DNA from: JBPYCR01 sp051846935
GTDB lineage: Bacteria > Bacillota > Bacilli > Bacillales > Amphibacillaceae
DNA: 64,000 bases
NCBI RefSeq assembly: GCF_051846935.1
Contig: NZ_JBPYCS010000002.1
Coordinates: 1 to 64,000, forward strand
Reading direction: 5' to 3'
Part shown: positions 1 through 9,200 of the stretch, one piece after another
Numbering within the stretch: position 1 is the first letter of the stretch
How the letters are laid out: every line of letters starts with the position of its first letter
Notes under the pieces: generated by a model
Databases searched by the model: none
Seen by the model: only the letters and a program-made list of their open reading frames with translations
What the model was told of the DNA's origin: nothing
Translations under genes and position numbers: made by a program

Positions 1-431
1 TCCAACAAGGTCGAACCTACTTCATCAAACCTACGCATCACAGTTGTCGCAGAAGTATTAAACCTAGAGGCAATATCTTGAAAGTTCTTCCCATGGATAA
101 GCTCCAATGCAATAGCCTTTTTCAATTCCTTAGATTGTCTTTGATAGCGTTCTACTAAAGAATTATTCTCATAGAAACGTTTTTCACATCCGTGCTGCTG
201 ACATGAATAACGGCGTTTGCGGTAAAATATAAGTGTTTCTCTTACAAATAATTTCGTATGTTGTATCTTTTGAATGCGATAGTCGTGCACTTTCTTTGTA
301 TGAGAGTTACACGCTGGACAGTGATGCGAAGTGACATCCAGTTCCACGTGAATTTGAAAAACACCATCATTTTCAATAGATTTTTTGATGTGAAATGCTT
401 CTAAACCTGGTAAAGAAATGTTAAAATTCAC
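1..431 (-). CDS. ISL3 family transposase, N-terminal part (partial)
   Basis: The frame is open from a GTG at 431 to the window edge (about 143 residues). AAGGAG lies 10 bases upstream of the GTG; an earlier GTG is followed at once by a stop. The protein opens with NFNISLPGLEAFHI and then has a zinc-ribbon-like segment with HHCPAC near residue 40 and a second Cys pair near residues 84-89 (CQQHGC). A basic helix-turn-helix-like stretch (QDIASRFNTSATTVMRRFDE) follows. This is the usual amino-terminal layout of ISL3 transposases. The catalytic DDE part would lie beyond the window. No internal stop is seen, so the copy may be intact. Confidence 0.85.
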   Translation of the reverse strand, partial: MNFNISLPGLEAFHIKKSIENDGVFQIHVELDVTSHHCPACNSHTKKVHDYRIQKIQHTKLFVRETLIFYRKRRYSCQQHGCEKRFYENNSLVERYQRQSKELKKAIALELIHGKNFQDIASRFNTSATTVMRRFDEVGSTLL

Positions 432-524
432 TTACACGCAACTCCTTTTGTGTTTGTTTTGTCGTTAAAACAAGTCTAACAAATTTTGGAGTTTGCGTGC
501 TTTTATTTTGCTGAATTTTTTCTA

Positions 525-548
525 TACCCCAACATATATTTTAGAGCC
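525..548 (-). repeat. Putative terminal inverted repeat of the ISL3 element
   Basis: Read inward on the minus strand the sequence starts GGCTCTAAAATATATG and lies about 94 bases outside the transposase start. ISL3 elements commonly begin with GGCTCTTT-like ends. The matching opposite end is outside the window, so the boundary is provisional. Confidence 0.55.
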
Positions 549-576
549 TAATTTTTCTATGCTTTCTAATCGGTAT

Positions 577-604
577 AATAAAAAATAGAGGCGGACATCC
601 CGCC
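577..604 (-). terminator. Rho-independent terminator after the TRAP binding protein
   Basis: On the minus strand GGCGG-GATGT-CCGCC forms a GC stem followed by TCTATTTTTTATT. It starts about 30 bases after the dctP-like stop codon, so that gene appears to end its transcript without permease partners. Confidence 0.7.
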
Positions 605-635
605 CCCTTATCTATTTCGTTACGTTAACGAGTTT

Positions 636-1673
636 TTAGTTGTTTGCTCGATATTCTTCTAAAAATTCCAGCATTTCATCTACTGCTTCATCGCTCGTTT
701 GCTCTCTTGCGATGTCATAAACTGGATCCATTTTTTCACGGAATGGAGCTGGGTCTGGTTCCGTAATTTCTACAAATTCGTCTGCTAATAGCTCATCCAT
801 TTCTAAGCTTTCTTCAATTGTATATTCGCGTGAAGCTTTTTCTGCTTCTTCACCTGCTTTTAACACAATTTGCTGAAGCTCTTCATCGAGGTTATTAAAT
901 AAATCCAAGTTCATAATGAATTTCGCTGTGTAAAAAGAAATGTTTACGTTTGTTAAATAGTCTTGAACTTCATGGAATTTCGTTTGATAAATCGCGTCTT
1001 TCGGGTTAAATTGTCCATCAACAACGCCTTGAGAAAGTGCTAAGTAAAGCTCTGAATATGGCATACTAGAAACCTGGCTGCCTAGTGCTTCAAATGTTTC
1101 CATCAAAATAACGTCATTCGGTGCACGCATTTTAATACCTTCTAAATCTTCTGGCTTGTTAATTGGACGTACATTGTTCGTTATTTGAGCAAAACCACCT
1201 AAATCCGTCGTACCGATTACTTTAAAGCCGTAATCTTCGCCCATATCTGCCCATTTTTGACCGATTTCACTATCCAACAACGCGTACGCCTCGTCAAAAT
1301 CATTAATTAAGAACGGCATTGAAATTAAGCCATATTCAGGGATCGTATTTGCTACAAGGCTTGTCCCAATAATTTGCATTTCAAGTGCTCCCGCTTGGAT
1401 AGACTCTAACATTTCTTGCTCATTTCCTAACGCTTCTCCTGGGAAGATTTCTACAGTAATGCGACCATCTGATTCTGCTTCTACGACTTCTTTAAACTTT
1501 TTAGCAGCGATATCCTTTACGGAACCTTCTACTGTATTAAAACCAATTCTCCATTCTTGTGTTTCTTCGCTGTCTCCACCTTCACTTCCAGCATCATCTT
1601 TTCCTCCACATGCAGTAGCGAGTGCAAGTACAAAAGCTGTTATCGCAACTAAAAATAGCCATTGTTTTTTCAT
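636..1673 (-). CDS. TRAP transporter solute-binding lipoprotein (DctP family)
   Basis: A 345-residue extracytoplasmic binding protein of the TRAP (tripartite ATP-independent periplasmic) family. The amino terminus is a lipoprotein signal with lipobox L-A-T-A-C, lipid cysteine at residue 22, followed by a Gly/Asp/Glu-rich linker. The DctP fold starts near residue 40. The conserved K-M-R-A-P segment (Arg near 183) supplies the arginine that usually salt-bridges a carboxylate ligand, so an organic acid is the likely substrate. TRAP binding proteins need DctQ and DctM membrane subunits, and none is present here: downstream is a terminator and then an IS end, upstream a separate regulator gene. 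ATG start with GGGGG upstream. The family call is firm and the ligand unknown. Confidence 0.93.
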   Translation of the reverse strand: MKKQWLFLVAITAFVLALATACGGKDDAGSEGGDSEETQEWRIGFNTVEGSVKDIAAKKFKEVVEAESDGRITVEIFPGEALGNEQEMLESIQAGALEMQIIGTSLVANTIPEYGLISMPFLINDFDEAYALLDSEIGQKWADMGEDYGFKVIGTTDLGGFAQITNNVRPINKPEDLEGIKMRAPNDVILMETFEALGSQVSSMPYSELYLALSQGVVDGQFNPKDAIYQTKFHEVQDYLTNVNISFYTAKFIMNLDLFNNLDEELQQIVLKAGEEAEKASREYTIEESLEMDELLADEFVEITEPDPAPFREKMDPVYDIAREQTSDEAVDEMLEFLEEYRANN

Positions 1674-1870
1674 TTATAGTCCCCCATTATTTGTTAAAAT
1701 TATGTTTTTATTGAGCATACTAGCTTTTCTTTATGCTCTTCTGCTAAGCCTCCTCTGATTATATAATAAAGTACAGTATAAGCAATATAGCGCATTAATT
1801 CAGTGTGTAAACATACAAATTATTAGAATAAATATTGAACGATATACAAAACGTTACTTTACAAATGCCG

Positions 1871-4030
1871 TTACATTTTCATCCAATCGCTTTTTGTTCC
1901 GAGAACCTCCATAATATTCCAGGCAAACTTCAGTTGTAACAAGTCATCCTTTGGGGATAAGCCTATTATTTCTTCGATTCGTTTTAGTCGATAATGCAAC
2001 GTGTTAATATGCAAATGTAGATCTTCTGCTGTTTGCTTTAAGTTTTGATTATTGCTTAAAAATATATCTAATGTTTTTATGAGCTCCTCTCGGTTTTGGT
2101 GCTCATAGTCGAATAACGGCTTCAACTGATCCAGCACAAATTGCTGCAATTCTTCCTGAGATGTGTTCATTATGATTCGCGATAAACCAATTTCCTTATA
2201 CGTCATAATTTGCGCGGGCACTTTTCTTTCATGTAAAATATCCATACATTTATTCGTATCTTGAAACGATAGTTGGATATCTTTCCACGATTTTGAAAGT
2301 CTACCAATCGCAAAGGAACAGGAAAAGCTTGGGAAGTCATTTTCGATTTGCTGTTTAATTGTTTTTACAAGGGTTAGTGCGCGTTCAATTGCACGTTCGT
2401 CGGTCACATTTTTATTCCAGCCGACTAATGCTTTTAAGCCATGCATTCGATGAAATGTAATATTGCTCATGTTTGCTTGTAAAATGATTTTTTCAATTCT
2501 TCTTTGCAACCGTTTTATTTGATGCTTATCAAAGTAAATATGATTATCTATCGTTCGATCAAGCTCAATTCCGATAAAATTATAATAAAATCGATCGGAA
2601 ATTCCTAAATAGCTCCCTTGCTTTTTAATGAGCTCCACATCAAGGTTTGTATCGATATCATCTAAAAACTCCCCTTTTATTCGTTGCTCCGTTTCATATA
2701 TTGACTCCCGCTTTAGCAATTCGATAGCTATAACGGTTGCCGATTGTTCAATCGTCGTTTTCTCTAGCTGTTTAATCGCATTGTTTCTTTCTACAATAAT
2801 TAAATAGCCACGAACATGGTTAGCGACGATAATCGGATAAAGAAACAGAGGGTACGTGATGGGATATGTTTCGGCTTTTTTTATATGAACCGGCTGTTTT
2901 GTTTGTTCAATCTTTTTAAATTCGTGTAAAAAAGACGGCATTTCCTGTACGAACCCTAAATCCTCTTCAATATCGGATGCGGCTAATAAATTTATGTGTT
3001 CATCGTATATTACGATTGGGTTATCTATAACGTCGGCGATAACATTTGCCATTTCTGATATTTGCTTTTGCTGCAAAATTATTTCCATTAGTTTTGTATG
3101 AATGTTTGAGGCAGACTCGAGCAGTTTGTTTTTATGCTGAATGGACTCATTCAATTGTTGGAGCACTTGTACTTGATCTTCAAGCTCCTGAAATAATTGA
3201 GCACGTTGAATAGCAAGTGACGCTTGGTTACAAATAGCTTCCAGCAAATCAAGGTCGTCCTGATTAAAATTAGCATTAATAAAATAATTGTTAATGACAA
3301 TTACGCCGAGACATTTACCTTCTATTATAAACGGGCACCCCATCGTATCGCGAGGTTGTGCATTTTCACCGTTTGCATCTTTAGGAACGGCCTGATCAAA
3401 ATAATATCGGTTTTTTTCCTCCATCGTTGTCATTGCAGCTAATACATTTTTAGTATTTTTATAAATTGTCGGCTTACCTGTAGAAAAGGTAAGTCCGGTT
3501 AATGATTCGTTTGGCTTAAATCGAATATGTTTAATATACCTCCAGTCGTATCCGCCTGTCACCATGGGAACTAACAGATTTTCTTTTTCATCGTAGAAAT
3601 AAATACTTCCTGCATCCGCCGCTTCAATAACTTCCAACGTATTGCTTAAAATTTGTTTAAGTACGTCTTTAAATCTTAGCGGGGAGGCGAGTGTTTTCGC
3701 AGTGTACAGAAGGAGATTTCTCGATTTTAACTGGTAGCTTGCTTTCCGGATTAATCCAATAAATTGCCAATGATGATGAACTATTTTCTCCCAGCGGTCT
3801 TTCTCCCTTTGAGAGAAAAGCTCGGAAAATGTAAGTAATACCGTTGTTTGCGGTTCGACATTGACTTGTATTGTTGTAGCCTCTGCTTCATTGACCGTAC
3901 ATTCTTCATTCTCAAGCATGAAATTATACGTAGTTTGCTTATGTGTAATTTCAAAATCTACGAGCTGATGATCCAACAGTTCTGCTAAATTCGTAATTGA
4001 CTCAGAAAATGATTTATATACTTGCAACAC
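1871..4030 (-). CDS. GAF-domain transcriptional regulator with PucR/CdaR-type C-terminal HTH
   Basis: A 719-residue cytoplasmic regulator. Residues about 100-280 look like a GAF sensor domain. A coiled coil (about 280-325) follows, then a second sensor-like region (about 325-440), a degenerate nucleotidyl-cyclase-like segment as in CdaR/PucR proteins (about 480-620), and a C-terminal PucR helix-turn-helix (about 665-710, with NLKQTAEDLHLHINTLHYRL). PucR/CdaR-type regulators typically activate catabolic or uptake genes in response to a small ligand. The adjacent downstream gene is the TRAP binding protein, which makes it the obvious candidate target; that is inference. GTG start chosen, with AAAAAGGATG upstream. 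A palindrome sits just before the ribosome site. Confidence 0.85.
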   Translation of the reverse strand: MLQVYKSFSESITNLAELLDHQLVDFEITHKQTTYNFMLENEECTVNEAEATTIQVNVEPQTTVLLTFSELFSQREKDRWEKIVHHHWQFIGLIRKASYQLKSRNLLLYTAKTLASPLRFKDVLKQILSNTLEVIEAADAGSIYFYDEKENLLVPMVTGGYDWRYIKHIRFKPNESLTGLTFSTGKPTIYKNTKNVLAAMTTMEEKNRYYFDQAVPKDANGENAQPRDTMGCPFIIEGKCLGVIVINNYFINANFNQDDLDLLEAICNQASLAIQRAQLFQELEDQVQVLQQLNESIQHKNKLLESASNIHTKLMEIILQQKQISEMANVIADVIDNPIVIYDEHINLLAASDIEEDLGFVQEMPSFLHEFKKIEQTKQPVHIKKAETYPITYPLFLYPIIVANHVRGYLIIVERNNAIKQLEKTTIEQSATVIAIELLKRESIYETEQRIKGEFLDDIDTNLDVELIKKQGSYLGISDRFYYNFIGIELDRTIDNHIYFDKHQIKRLQRRIEKIILQANMSNITFHRMHGLKALVGWNKNVTDERAIERALTLVKTIKQQIENDFPSFSCSFAIGRLSKSWKDIQLSFQDTNKCMDILHERKVPAQIMTYKEIGLSRIIMNTSQEELQQFVLDQLKPLFDYEHQNREELIKTLDIFLSNNQNLKQTAEDLHLHINTLHYRLKRIEEIIGLSPKDDLLQLKFAWNIMEVLGTKSDWMKM

Positions 4031-4049
4031 GTATGATCATCCTTTTTAT

Positions 4050-4071
4050 ATTTGCATGTTTTGGTGCAAAT
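4050..4071. promoter_or_regulatory. Palindrome upstream of the GAF/PucR-type regulator
   Basis: ATTTGCA and TGCAAAT form perfect 7-base arms around an 8-base spacer, 20 bases before the regulator's start codon. The position suits an operator for autoregulation or an mRNA hairpin near the ribosome site. No second copy was noticed near the TRAP gene. Confidence 0.4.
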
Positions 4072-4342
4072 GCTCTATTATTACAATAAAAATTTTACCA
4101 TAAATTTAACGGAATTATCGCCTTTTTATTTCTCTCTATTTTATTTATTGACCATCTTATATTGATTTAATTACATACGAGCGGAAATGGGGTGGAGCGA
4201 CATCGAAGTCGTAAAGTGTTTTCGTTACTTTATTTAATGTATTTAAGAGCACGTGCGGGGGGAGATCGGATACAATGAATGCTACCTAATTAAGTTTGAT
4301 TGTTTTACTCCAAATAGACTGCTTACCCACGTTTTCCCTATG

Positions 4343-4367
4343 GAAAAAGACTTGCTTTATGCAAGTC
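4343..4367 (-). terminator. Terminator of the small membrane-protein gene
   Basis: On the minus strand GACTTGC-ATAAA-GCAAGTC is followed by TTTTTCC. It lies about 130 bases after the stop codon at 4500. The rest of the 4031-4499 gap is AT-rich and holds nothing else I recognise except the palindrome at 4050-4071. Confidence 0.7.
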
Positions 4368-4499
4368 CTCCTGTGTAATACGTATATTTGTGCTATAGCT
4401 ATTCGTTTATAGTTTTAAAAAGGCCGTTCGTTAAATCACATAACAGAGTAATAAAATAAGTAATATGAGAACGATTGCTAATGATTTATAATGGATAGC

Positions 4500-4817
4500 T
4501 TATAAAACTTCTCCATTCGCTTCCAATTCAGGATCTGGCTTTGCAGCATTAATCATTAAAAAGATTGCTGAAATAACGTGCATGATCCAGCCTAAAATTG
4601 GAACCCATCCAATACATGAAGTAATTATCCCAATTATACTACCTGCTGTAGGTCCACCATCTTTTTTCGTCAGTATAAGTGTGACAATATGTAATATGAG
4701 CATAACTAAAAGCGGTGTCCAATAAAGACCGATTACAAATGCACCACCGATAAACGGAATGGCTAAAAGGGCTTCACAACTACCAGAAATCCACTTTAAA
4801 ATACGCGATACAGACAT
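4500..4817 (-). CDS. Small membrane protein of unknown function
   Basis: 105 residues with three or four hydrophobic segments (about 13-30, 33-50, 58-75 and 78-92), a Gly/Ile-rich core and a short acidic tail. ATG start with GGGGTG five bases upstream. It resembles the many short Bacillaceae membrane proteins of the DUF4190/TM2 kind, but I see no diagnostic motif and assign no function. It has its own terminator and stands alone between the regulator and the efflux genes. Confidence 0.7.
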   Translation of the reverse strand: MSVSRILKWISGSCEALLAIPFIGGAFVIGLYWTPLLVMLILHIVTLILTKKDGGPTAGSIIGIITSCIGWVPILGWIMHVISAIFLMINAAKPDPELEANGEVL

Positions 4818-5040
4818 TTTTTCACCCCAGTTCTCCTCTTTAGTTTCGATATAAAAATATATTTCTATCGTACCATTCGTTCCTAATTTTGTCGATTGAT
4901 TATTCGCATGATACGGAAGGATGAACTGTATATACGAGCGGTGAAATTGGTGTCGAAAAGTTCGTTTTCGGTAGAAGTGATTTTAACGGAAGTCTTGTAC
5001 AGGAAAACGCACTAACGCGATTTGTTTAGACCAAAGTATC

Positions 5041-5078
5041 CAGCCCCAAGCATCATTGTCAATTGAAGCTTGGGGCTG
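5041..5078 (-). terminator. Stem-loop after the RND efflux operon
   Basis: CAGCCCCAAGC and GCTTGGGGCTG form a perfect 11-base stem about 20 bases after the RND stop codon. There is no clear U run after it, so it may be a terminator of atypical form or a 3-prime mRNA protector. Confidence 0.55.
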
Positions 5079-5096
5079 TTCCATATTATTGTTCTT

Positions 5097-8000
5097 TCAC
5101 ACCGTTTTTTCATTTTTCTTGCGGCGCATTACTTTATGAGTTAAATCATCAAAGAATGTGTAAACAACCGGGATGAGTAGCAATGTAAATATACTTGCTA
5201 TTCCTAATCCAAAAATAATTGTTATCGCAAGCGGTTGCTGCATTTCTGCCCCTTCTCCAAGAGCTAGGCCGAGAGGAATCATTGCTAGTATTGTCGTTAA
5301 TGTCGTCATTAATATCGGACGCAAACGGCTTCTTCCTGCCTCAATAATTGCTTCGTACCGTACCATACCTCTACCTCGTAATATATTAATGTAATCGACT
5401 AATACGATTGAATTATTGACAACAATTCCTGCAAGCATAATGATTCCGATAAATGCAGGGATACTGAAAGGAAGTCCGGTGACAAGCAAGCCAACGATCA
5501 CTCCAACGACAATGGCAGGCATAGAGAACATAATAATAAATGGGAAAAGAAAGTTTTCAAATTGGATTGCCATGACCGCATAAACTAAAAATATAGAAAA
5601 AACGAGTGCTAAGGCGAGATCAGAAAAGGACTTGGCCATATCCTCTGCTTGGCCGCCAATTTCATAGCTGTAGCCTTCCGGAAAGCTCATTTCATCTAAG
5701 ACAATCTCTACATCTTTAACGATAGAGCCGAGATCTCGATCAACGATCTCACTCGTAACGTTCATTTGCGATTGTTGATTTTGACGCAGCAATGTTTCCG
5801 GCCCTTGTACTTCTGTAAAGGATGCTATTTCCGCTAATGGAATGAGTCCGCCTGACGGAAGTTGAATTGTTGTATTTTCAAGGTCGTTTATTTCGGTTCT
5901 CTTTTCTTCTGGATAAAGTAAGGTAACATCGATTTCATGACCAGCCTCACGATATAACGTTCCGACTTGACCGGTAAATTGCAATTGAATTTGTCCGATC
6001 ACTTGCTCCTTCGTTAACCCATAAGCAGCAGCCTTTTCAGCATCTACTTCTATGCCCATTTGTGGAATTGTATCCGACGCTGCTGATTGTGCATTATAAA
6101 TGCCTTTAACTTCTTCAATTTCGTAAACTACGTGTTCAGCAAGGTCACGTAAAACGGCATGTTCCGGGCCGTTTAACTGAATTTGAATTGGGTCGCCCAT
6201 TCCCATGCCTGCATCCATTGCACTAACACTAATATCCGCTCCAGGAATTGACTCCAATTGTTCGTCTAGCCCTTGGACAACGTCAACAGTAGATTGTTCA
6301 CGGTCAGCAGATGGAATGAGTTGTATTGTAAAGGCTGCACTATTTGCGCCCGTACCCATACTATCAAATCCTGTGTTCCCAATACTGACGAAGTTTGTTT
6401 CGATCAGTTCCTCATAATGCGATACCTTTTCCTGAACTTGATCTACAATTGCTTCGGTATACTGTAATGCACTTCCTGCTTTCGTTTCCACTCTGATTTC
6501 TAATTGCCCTTGATCGGAAGACGGAATAAACTCCGCACCGATTAATGGGGTAATTGCTAAGCTAGCGACAATTGCTATTATCGTACCGATTACCGTTGTT
6601 TTTCTAAATTTCAATACTTTTTTTAGGACTTTTGCATATCCATCGGTTAAATATTGTAAAAGTCGGTCGAACCAGTAGCGTCTGCCGCTATCCTCTAACC
6701 CTTTTGATAAAAGCTTCGATGACAGCATCGGAACAAGTGTTACTGCTACAACGAGCGATGCAATCAATGAGAAGGAAACTGCTAACGCAAGTGGTGTAAA
6801 CATATCTGAAGCAATTCCTTCTACATAAACAATCGGTAAAAATACGACAAGGGTAGTTGTTGTTGAGGCAATTACAGCTGGTGCAAGCTCGGTTGCTCCT
6901 TTAATTGCTGATTCAATAAGCGAAAGCCCTTTTTGTCGATACGAATATATATTTTCCAATATTACAATGGAGCTATCAACCATCATTCCGAGTCCCAGTG
7001 CCAACCCACCGAGCGTTAATATATTCAATGTTTCGCCTGTAAAATACATTAATGAAAAGGTTGAAATGATTGCAATTGGAATAGACAATCCGATAACGAT
7101 TGTAGCGCGTATGCTCTTTAAAAAGAGTAGCAATACAAAAATAGAAATTGCTCCACCGATTAAAATGTTTTTCGTAACGGAGTCGATGGACATTTGAATA
7201 AACTCCGATGTGTCAATAATAACATCGAGCTGAACACCTTCTGGTAATTGCGACTGAATATCTTCCATACTTTCCGTAATGTTTTCAGCTACTTCAACTG
7301 TATTTGCATCGGTTTTTTTCATAATGGATACGACGAGGGATGGCTTACCGTTAACTAATGTCGCTGACCCCATTTTCTTGAACGTATCCTTTACCTCTGC
7401 AACATCATCAATATGGATTGTCGCCCCTAGCTCGGTTTGTACGATCGTCTTTTCTATATCTTCAACTGATGTAAATTCTCCAATTACCCGCAGTTGTAAA
7501 TCTTGGTTTCCTTTTTCTATTTTCCCAACAGATGCCGATTGATTTGCGGCGCGTAATGCTTGGGAAATTGCTTGAGTCGTCACACCATATTGCTGTAGCT
7601 TCGTTTGATCAAGAACGAGTTGAATTTCGCGTTCTTTCCCACCTTCAACGGATACAGATGCCACGCCTCCTTGTCTTTCAAAAAAAGGTACAATGTGGTC
7701 ATCGGCAATTTCTGTTAAAATGTCGGGATCTTTACCTGTTAAACCTACCCACATTACCGGTAATTGGTCTGGACTAAATCGCATAATATTCGGCTCTCTA
7801 GATCGTTCAGGCAGCATTCCTTTAACTTGGTCTACTTTCTCCCGTACATCAAGCAAGGCTTGATCCAAATCTGTTCCATTTTTAAACATCATAATTACAA
7901 GTGATGTTCCTGATTGTGATTGGGATTGAACGGTTTCCATTCCTTCAACAGAGCTAACGGATGATTCGATTGGACGACTTATTAGTCTCTCTACTTCCTC

Positions 8001-8168
8001 TGGGGCAGCATCTTCATACGAAGTCGCTACGACGGCAATCGGTAAATCAATTTTCGGAAACAGATCAACAGCTAAATTTTTTAAAGAGACGATCCCTAAA
8101 GCAATAATCGCAAGAACAATCATAATAACGCCAACTGGCCTTTTTACAGAAACGTTTACGAGCTTCAC
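5097..8168 (-). CDS. RND-family efflux transporter permease (AcrB/SwrC-like)
   Basis: A 1023-residue inner-membrane pump of the resistance-nodulation-division superfamily, proton-driven. TM1 is at about 12-30. The first large extracellular domain is at about 40-330, then TM2-TM6 with the conserved G-M-M-V-D-S-S-I-V-I segment near 395-405 (proton-relay acid). The second large domain is at about 540-840, and a second TM bundle carries G-I-V-V-N-N-S-I-V-L near 915. Length and duplicated architecture match full-length family members; B. subtilis SwrC (YerP), which exports surfactin, is the closest familiar protein. It starts with GTG, and the GTGA overlaps the adaptor stop codon by four bases, so the two are translationally coupled. 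The substrate is unknown. Confidence 0.93.
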   Translation of the reverse strand: MKLVNVSVKRPVGVIMIVLAIIALGIVSLKNLAVDLFPKIDLPIAVVATSYEDAAPEEVERLISRPIESSVSSVEGMETVQSQSQSGTSLVIMMFKNGTDLDQALLDVREKVDQVKGMLPERSREPNIMRFSPDQLPVMWVGLTGKDPDILTEIADDHIVPFFERQGGVASVSVEGGKEREIQLVLDQTKLQQYGVTTQAISQALRAANQSASVGKIEKGNQDLQLRVIGEFTSVEDIEKTIVQTELGATIHIDDVAEVKDTFKKMGSATLVNGKPSLVVSIMKKTDANTVEVAENITESMEDIQSQLPEGVQLDVIIDTSEFIQMSIDSVTKNILIGGAISIFVLLLFLKSIRATIVIGLSIPIAIISTFSLMYFTGETLNILTLGGLALGLGMMVDSSIVILENIYSYRQKGLSLIESAIKGATELAPAVIASTTTTLVVFLPIVYVEGIASDMFTPLALAVSFSLIASLVVAVTLVPMLSSKLLSKGLEDSGRRYWFDRLLQYLTDGYAKVLKKVLKFRKTTVIGTIIAIVASLAITPLIGAEFIPSSDQGQLEIRVETKAGSALQYTEAIVDQVQEKVSHYEELIETNFVSIGNTGFDSMGTGANSAAFTIQLIPSADREQSTVDVVQGLDEQLESIPGADISVSAMDAGMGMGDPIQIQLNGPEHAVLRDLAEHVVYEIEEVKGIYNAQSAASDTIPQMGIEVDAEKAAAYGLTKEQVIGQIQLQFTGQVGTLYREAGHEIDVTLLYPEEKRTEINDLENTTIQLPSGGLIPLAEIASFTEVQGPETLLRQNQQSQMNVTSEIVDRDLGSIVKDVEIVLDEMSFPEGYSYEIGGQAEDMAKSFSDLALALVFSIFLVYAVMAIQFENFLFPFIIMFSMPAIVVGVIVGLLVTGLPFSIPAFIGIIMLAGIVVNNSIVLVDYINILRGRGMVRYEAIIEAGRSRLRPILMTTLTTILAMIPLGLALGEGAEMQQPLAITIIFGLGIASIFTLLLIPVVYTFFDDLTHKVMRRKKNEKTV

Positions 8169-9034
8169 GATGATTTCCCTTCCTTCACGACTTCCACTTT
8201 ACTCTGATCCGATAGTGTTAATTGGCCACTAATAACAACTTGATCTCCTTTATTAAGCTCACCGGTGATTGCCGTTTTGTCCGATTGTGTCGCTTGAATT
8301 TCAATGGCTGTTTTCGTTGCTTCGTTATTTTTAATGACATAAATAAAGACGTCACCGCCTTCTGTTACAACCGCTTCTGTTGGCACGATAATCGTCGATT
8401 CAACGACTTTTTCTGTGACATACATCTCTGCAACTACACCAGCATGGATATCAGATTTGCTATTGTCGACACGTGCCTTAACTTGATACAAGCCTGTTTC
8501 CTCCGGTATCGTACTTTTCGTTATAATTTCTGCCTCATATTCTATATCTGAAATGAGAACAGGCCATTTGTCTCCTGATTTGATAAGCTGAAGGACATTT
8601 GCTGTCACTGAAAATACAATATGTATTTCTTCTGTATCTACAATCATAGCGATCGGTTCTTCGCTCGTAGCTACCGTTCCTTCTAATTGCAAATTAGCTA
8701 CCTCTCCATCTCTTGGTGCTTTAACAGTCTGTTTCCCCATCGGTGTAGTTATTCTAGCAATCCGATCGTTCTTTTCCACGATATCGCCATTTTCAACGTA
8801 GCGTGTATCTATTTCACCTGGGTTTTGTGCGAGTACTGGAACCGCTGCCGCTGGATTTGTGCGACCGTATACGGATCTTTCTACAACGAAATCACCTGTT
8901 TCGACCTCTACTACTTCTACTGGAATCGACCTTTCATTATCCGTGTTTTCATTGCTGACTTCCTCTTTGTCCGTACAGGCGGCAACTATTATTATGCACA
9001 TAAGAATAAGAACGCCTACCAATTGTTTTTTCAT
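8165..9034 (-). CDS. RND efflux adaptor (membrane fusion lipoprotein)
   Basis: 289 residues. A lipoprotein signal ends in V-A-A-C (Cys 20), so the protein is anchored to the outer face of the membrane. A biotinyl-lipoyl-like hairpin domain (about 60-130, with ENGDIVEKNDRIARI and APRDGEVANL) and beta-barrel domains follow, as in HlyD/AcrA-type adaptors. The alpha hairpin is very short, as expected in a Gram-positive cell with no outer-membrane channel. It is the first gene of the two-gene pump operon. ATG start with GGGGAG eight bases upstream. Confidence 0.9.
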   Translation of the reverse strand: MKKQLVGVLILMCIIIVAACTDKEEVSNENTDNERSIPVEVVEVETGDFVVERSVYGRTNPAAAVPVLAQNPGEIDTRYVENGDIVEKNDRIARITTPMGKQTVKAPRDGEVANLQLEGTVATSEEPIAMIVDTEEIHIVFSVTANVLQLIKSGDKWPVLISDIEYEAEIITKSTIPEETGLYQVKARVDNSKSDIHAGVVAEMYVTEKVVESTIIVPTEAVVTEGGDVFIYVIKNNEATKTAIEIQATQSDKTAITGELNKGDQVVISGQLTLSDQSKVEVVKEGKSS

Positions 9035-9141
9035 TCAAGCTACTCCCCTCAATACACTCTATTTGAATGTTCGACTTCAATTTGCTTTGAATTATTTGGG
9101 TAAAGAAGAGACCCCCTCTACTATCTTACATCTTATAAAAC

Positions 9142-9163
9142 CGTTTTGTAATGAACGTTTTGT
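9142..9163. promoter_or_regulatory. Direct repeat upstream of the RND operon
   Basis: CGTTTTGT occurs twice at 14-base spacing (9142 and 9156), about 110-130 bases upstream of the adaptor start. Pumps of this type are often under TetR or MarR control and the tandem box could be an operator, but no regulator gene is adjacent. Confidence 0.25.
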
Positions 9164-9200
9164 TAATTTTTTGCATTTGCTGTTCAGTTTCACTTACTAA

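Larger units (their letters stand above)
1..548 (-). mobile_element. ISL3-family insertion sequence, one end (cut by window edge)
   Basis: The left edge holds the start of an ISL3-type insertion sequence: the amino-terminal part of its transposase, about 90 bases of leader, and a terminal inverted-repeat-like end that begins GGCTCT when read inward from 548. The other end lies outside the window, so completeness and target duplication cannot be judged. It stops about 30 bases from the terminator of the neighbouring TRAP binding-protein gene. Confidence 0.75.
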
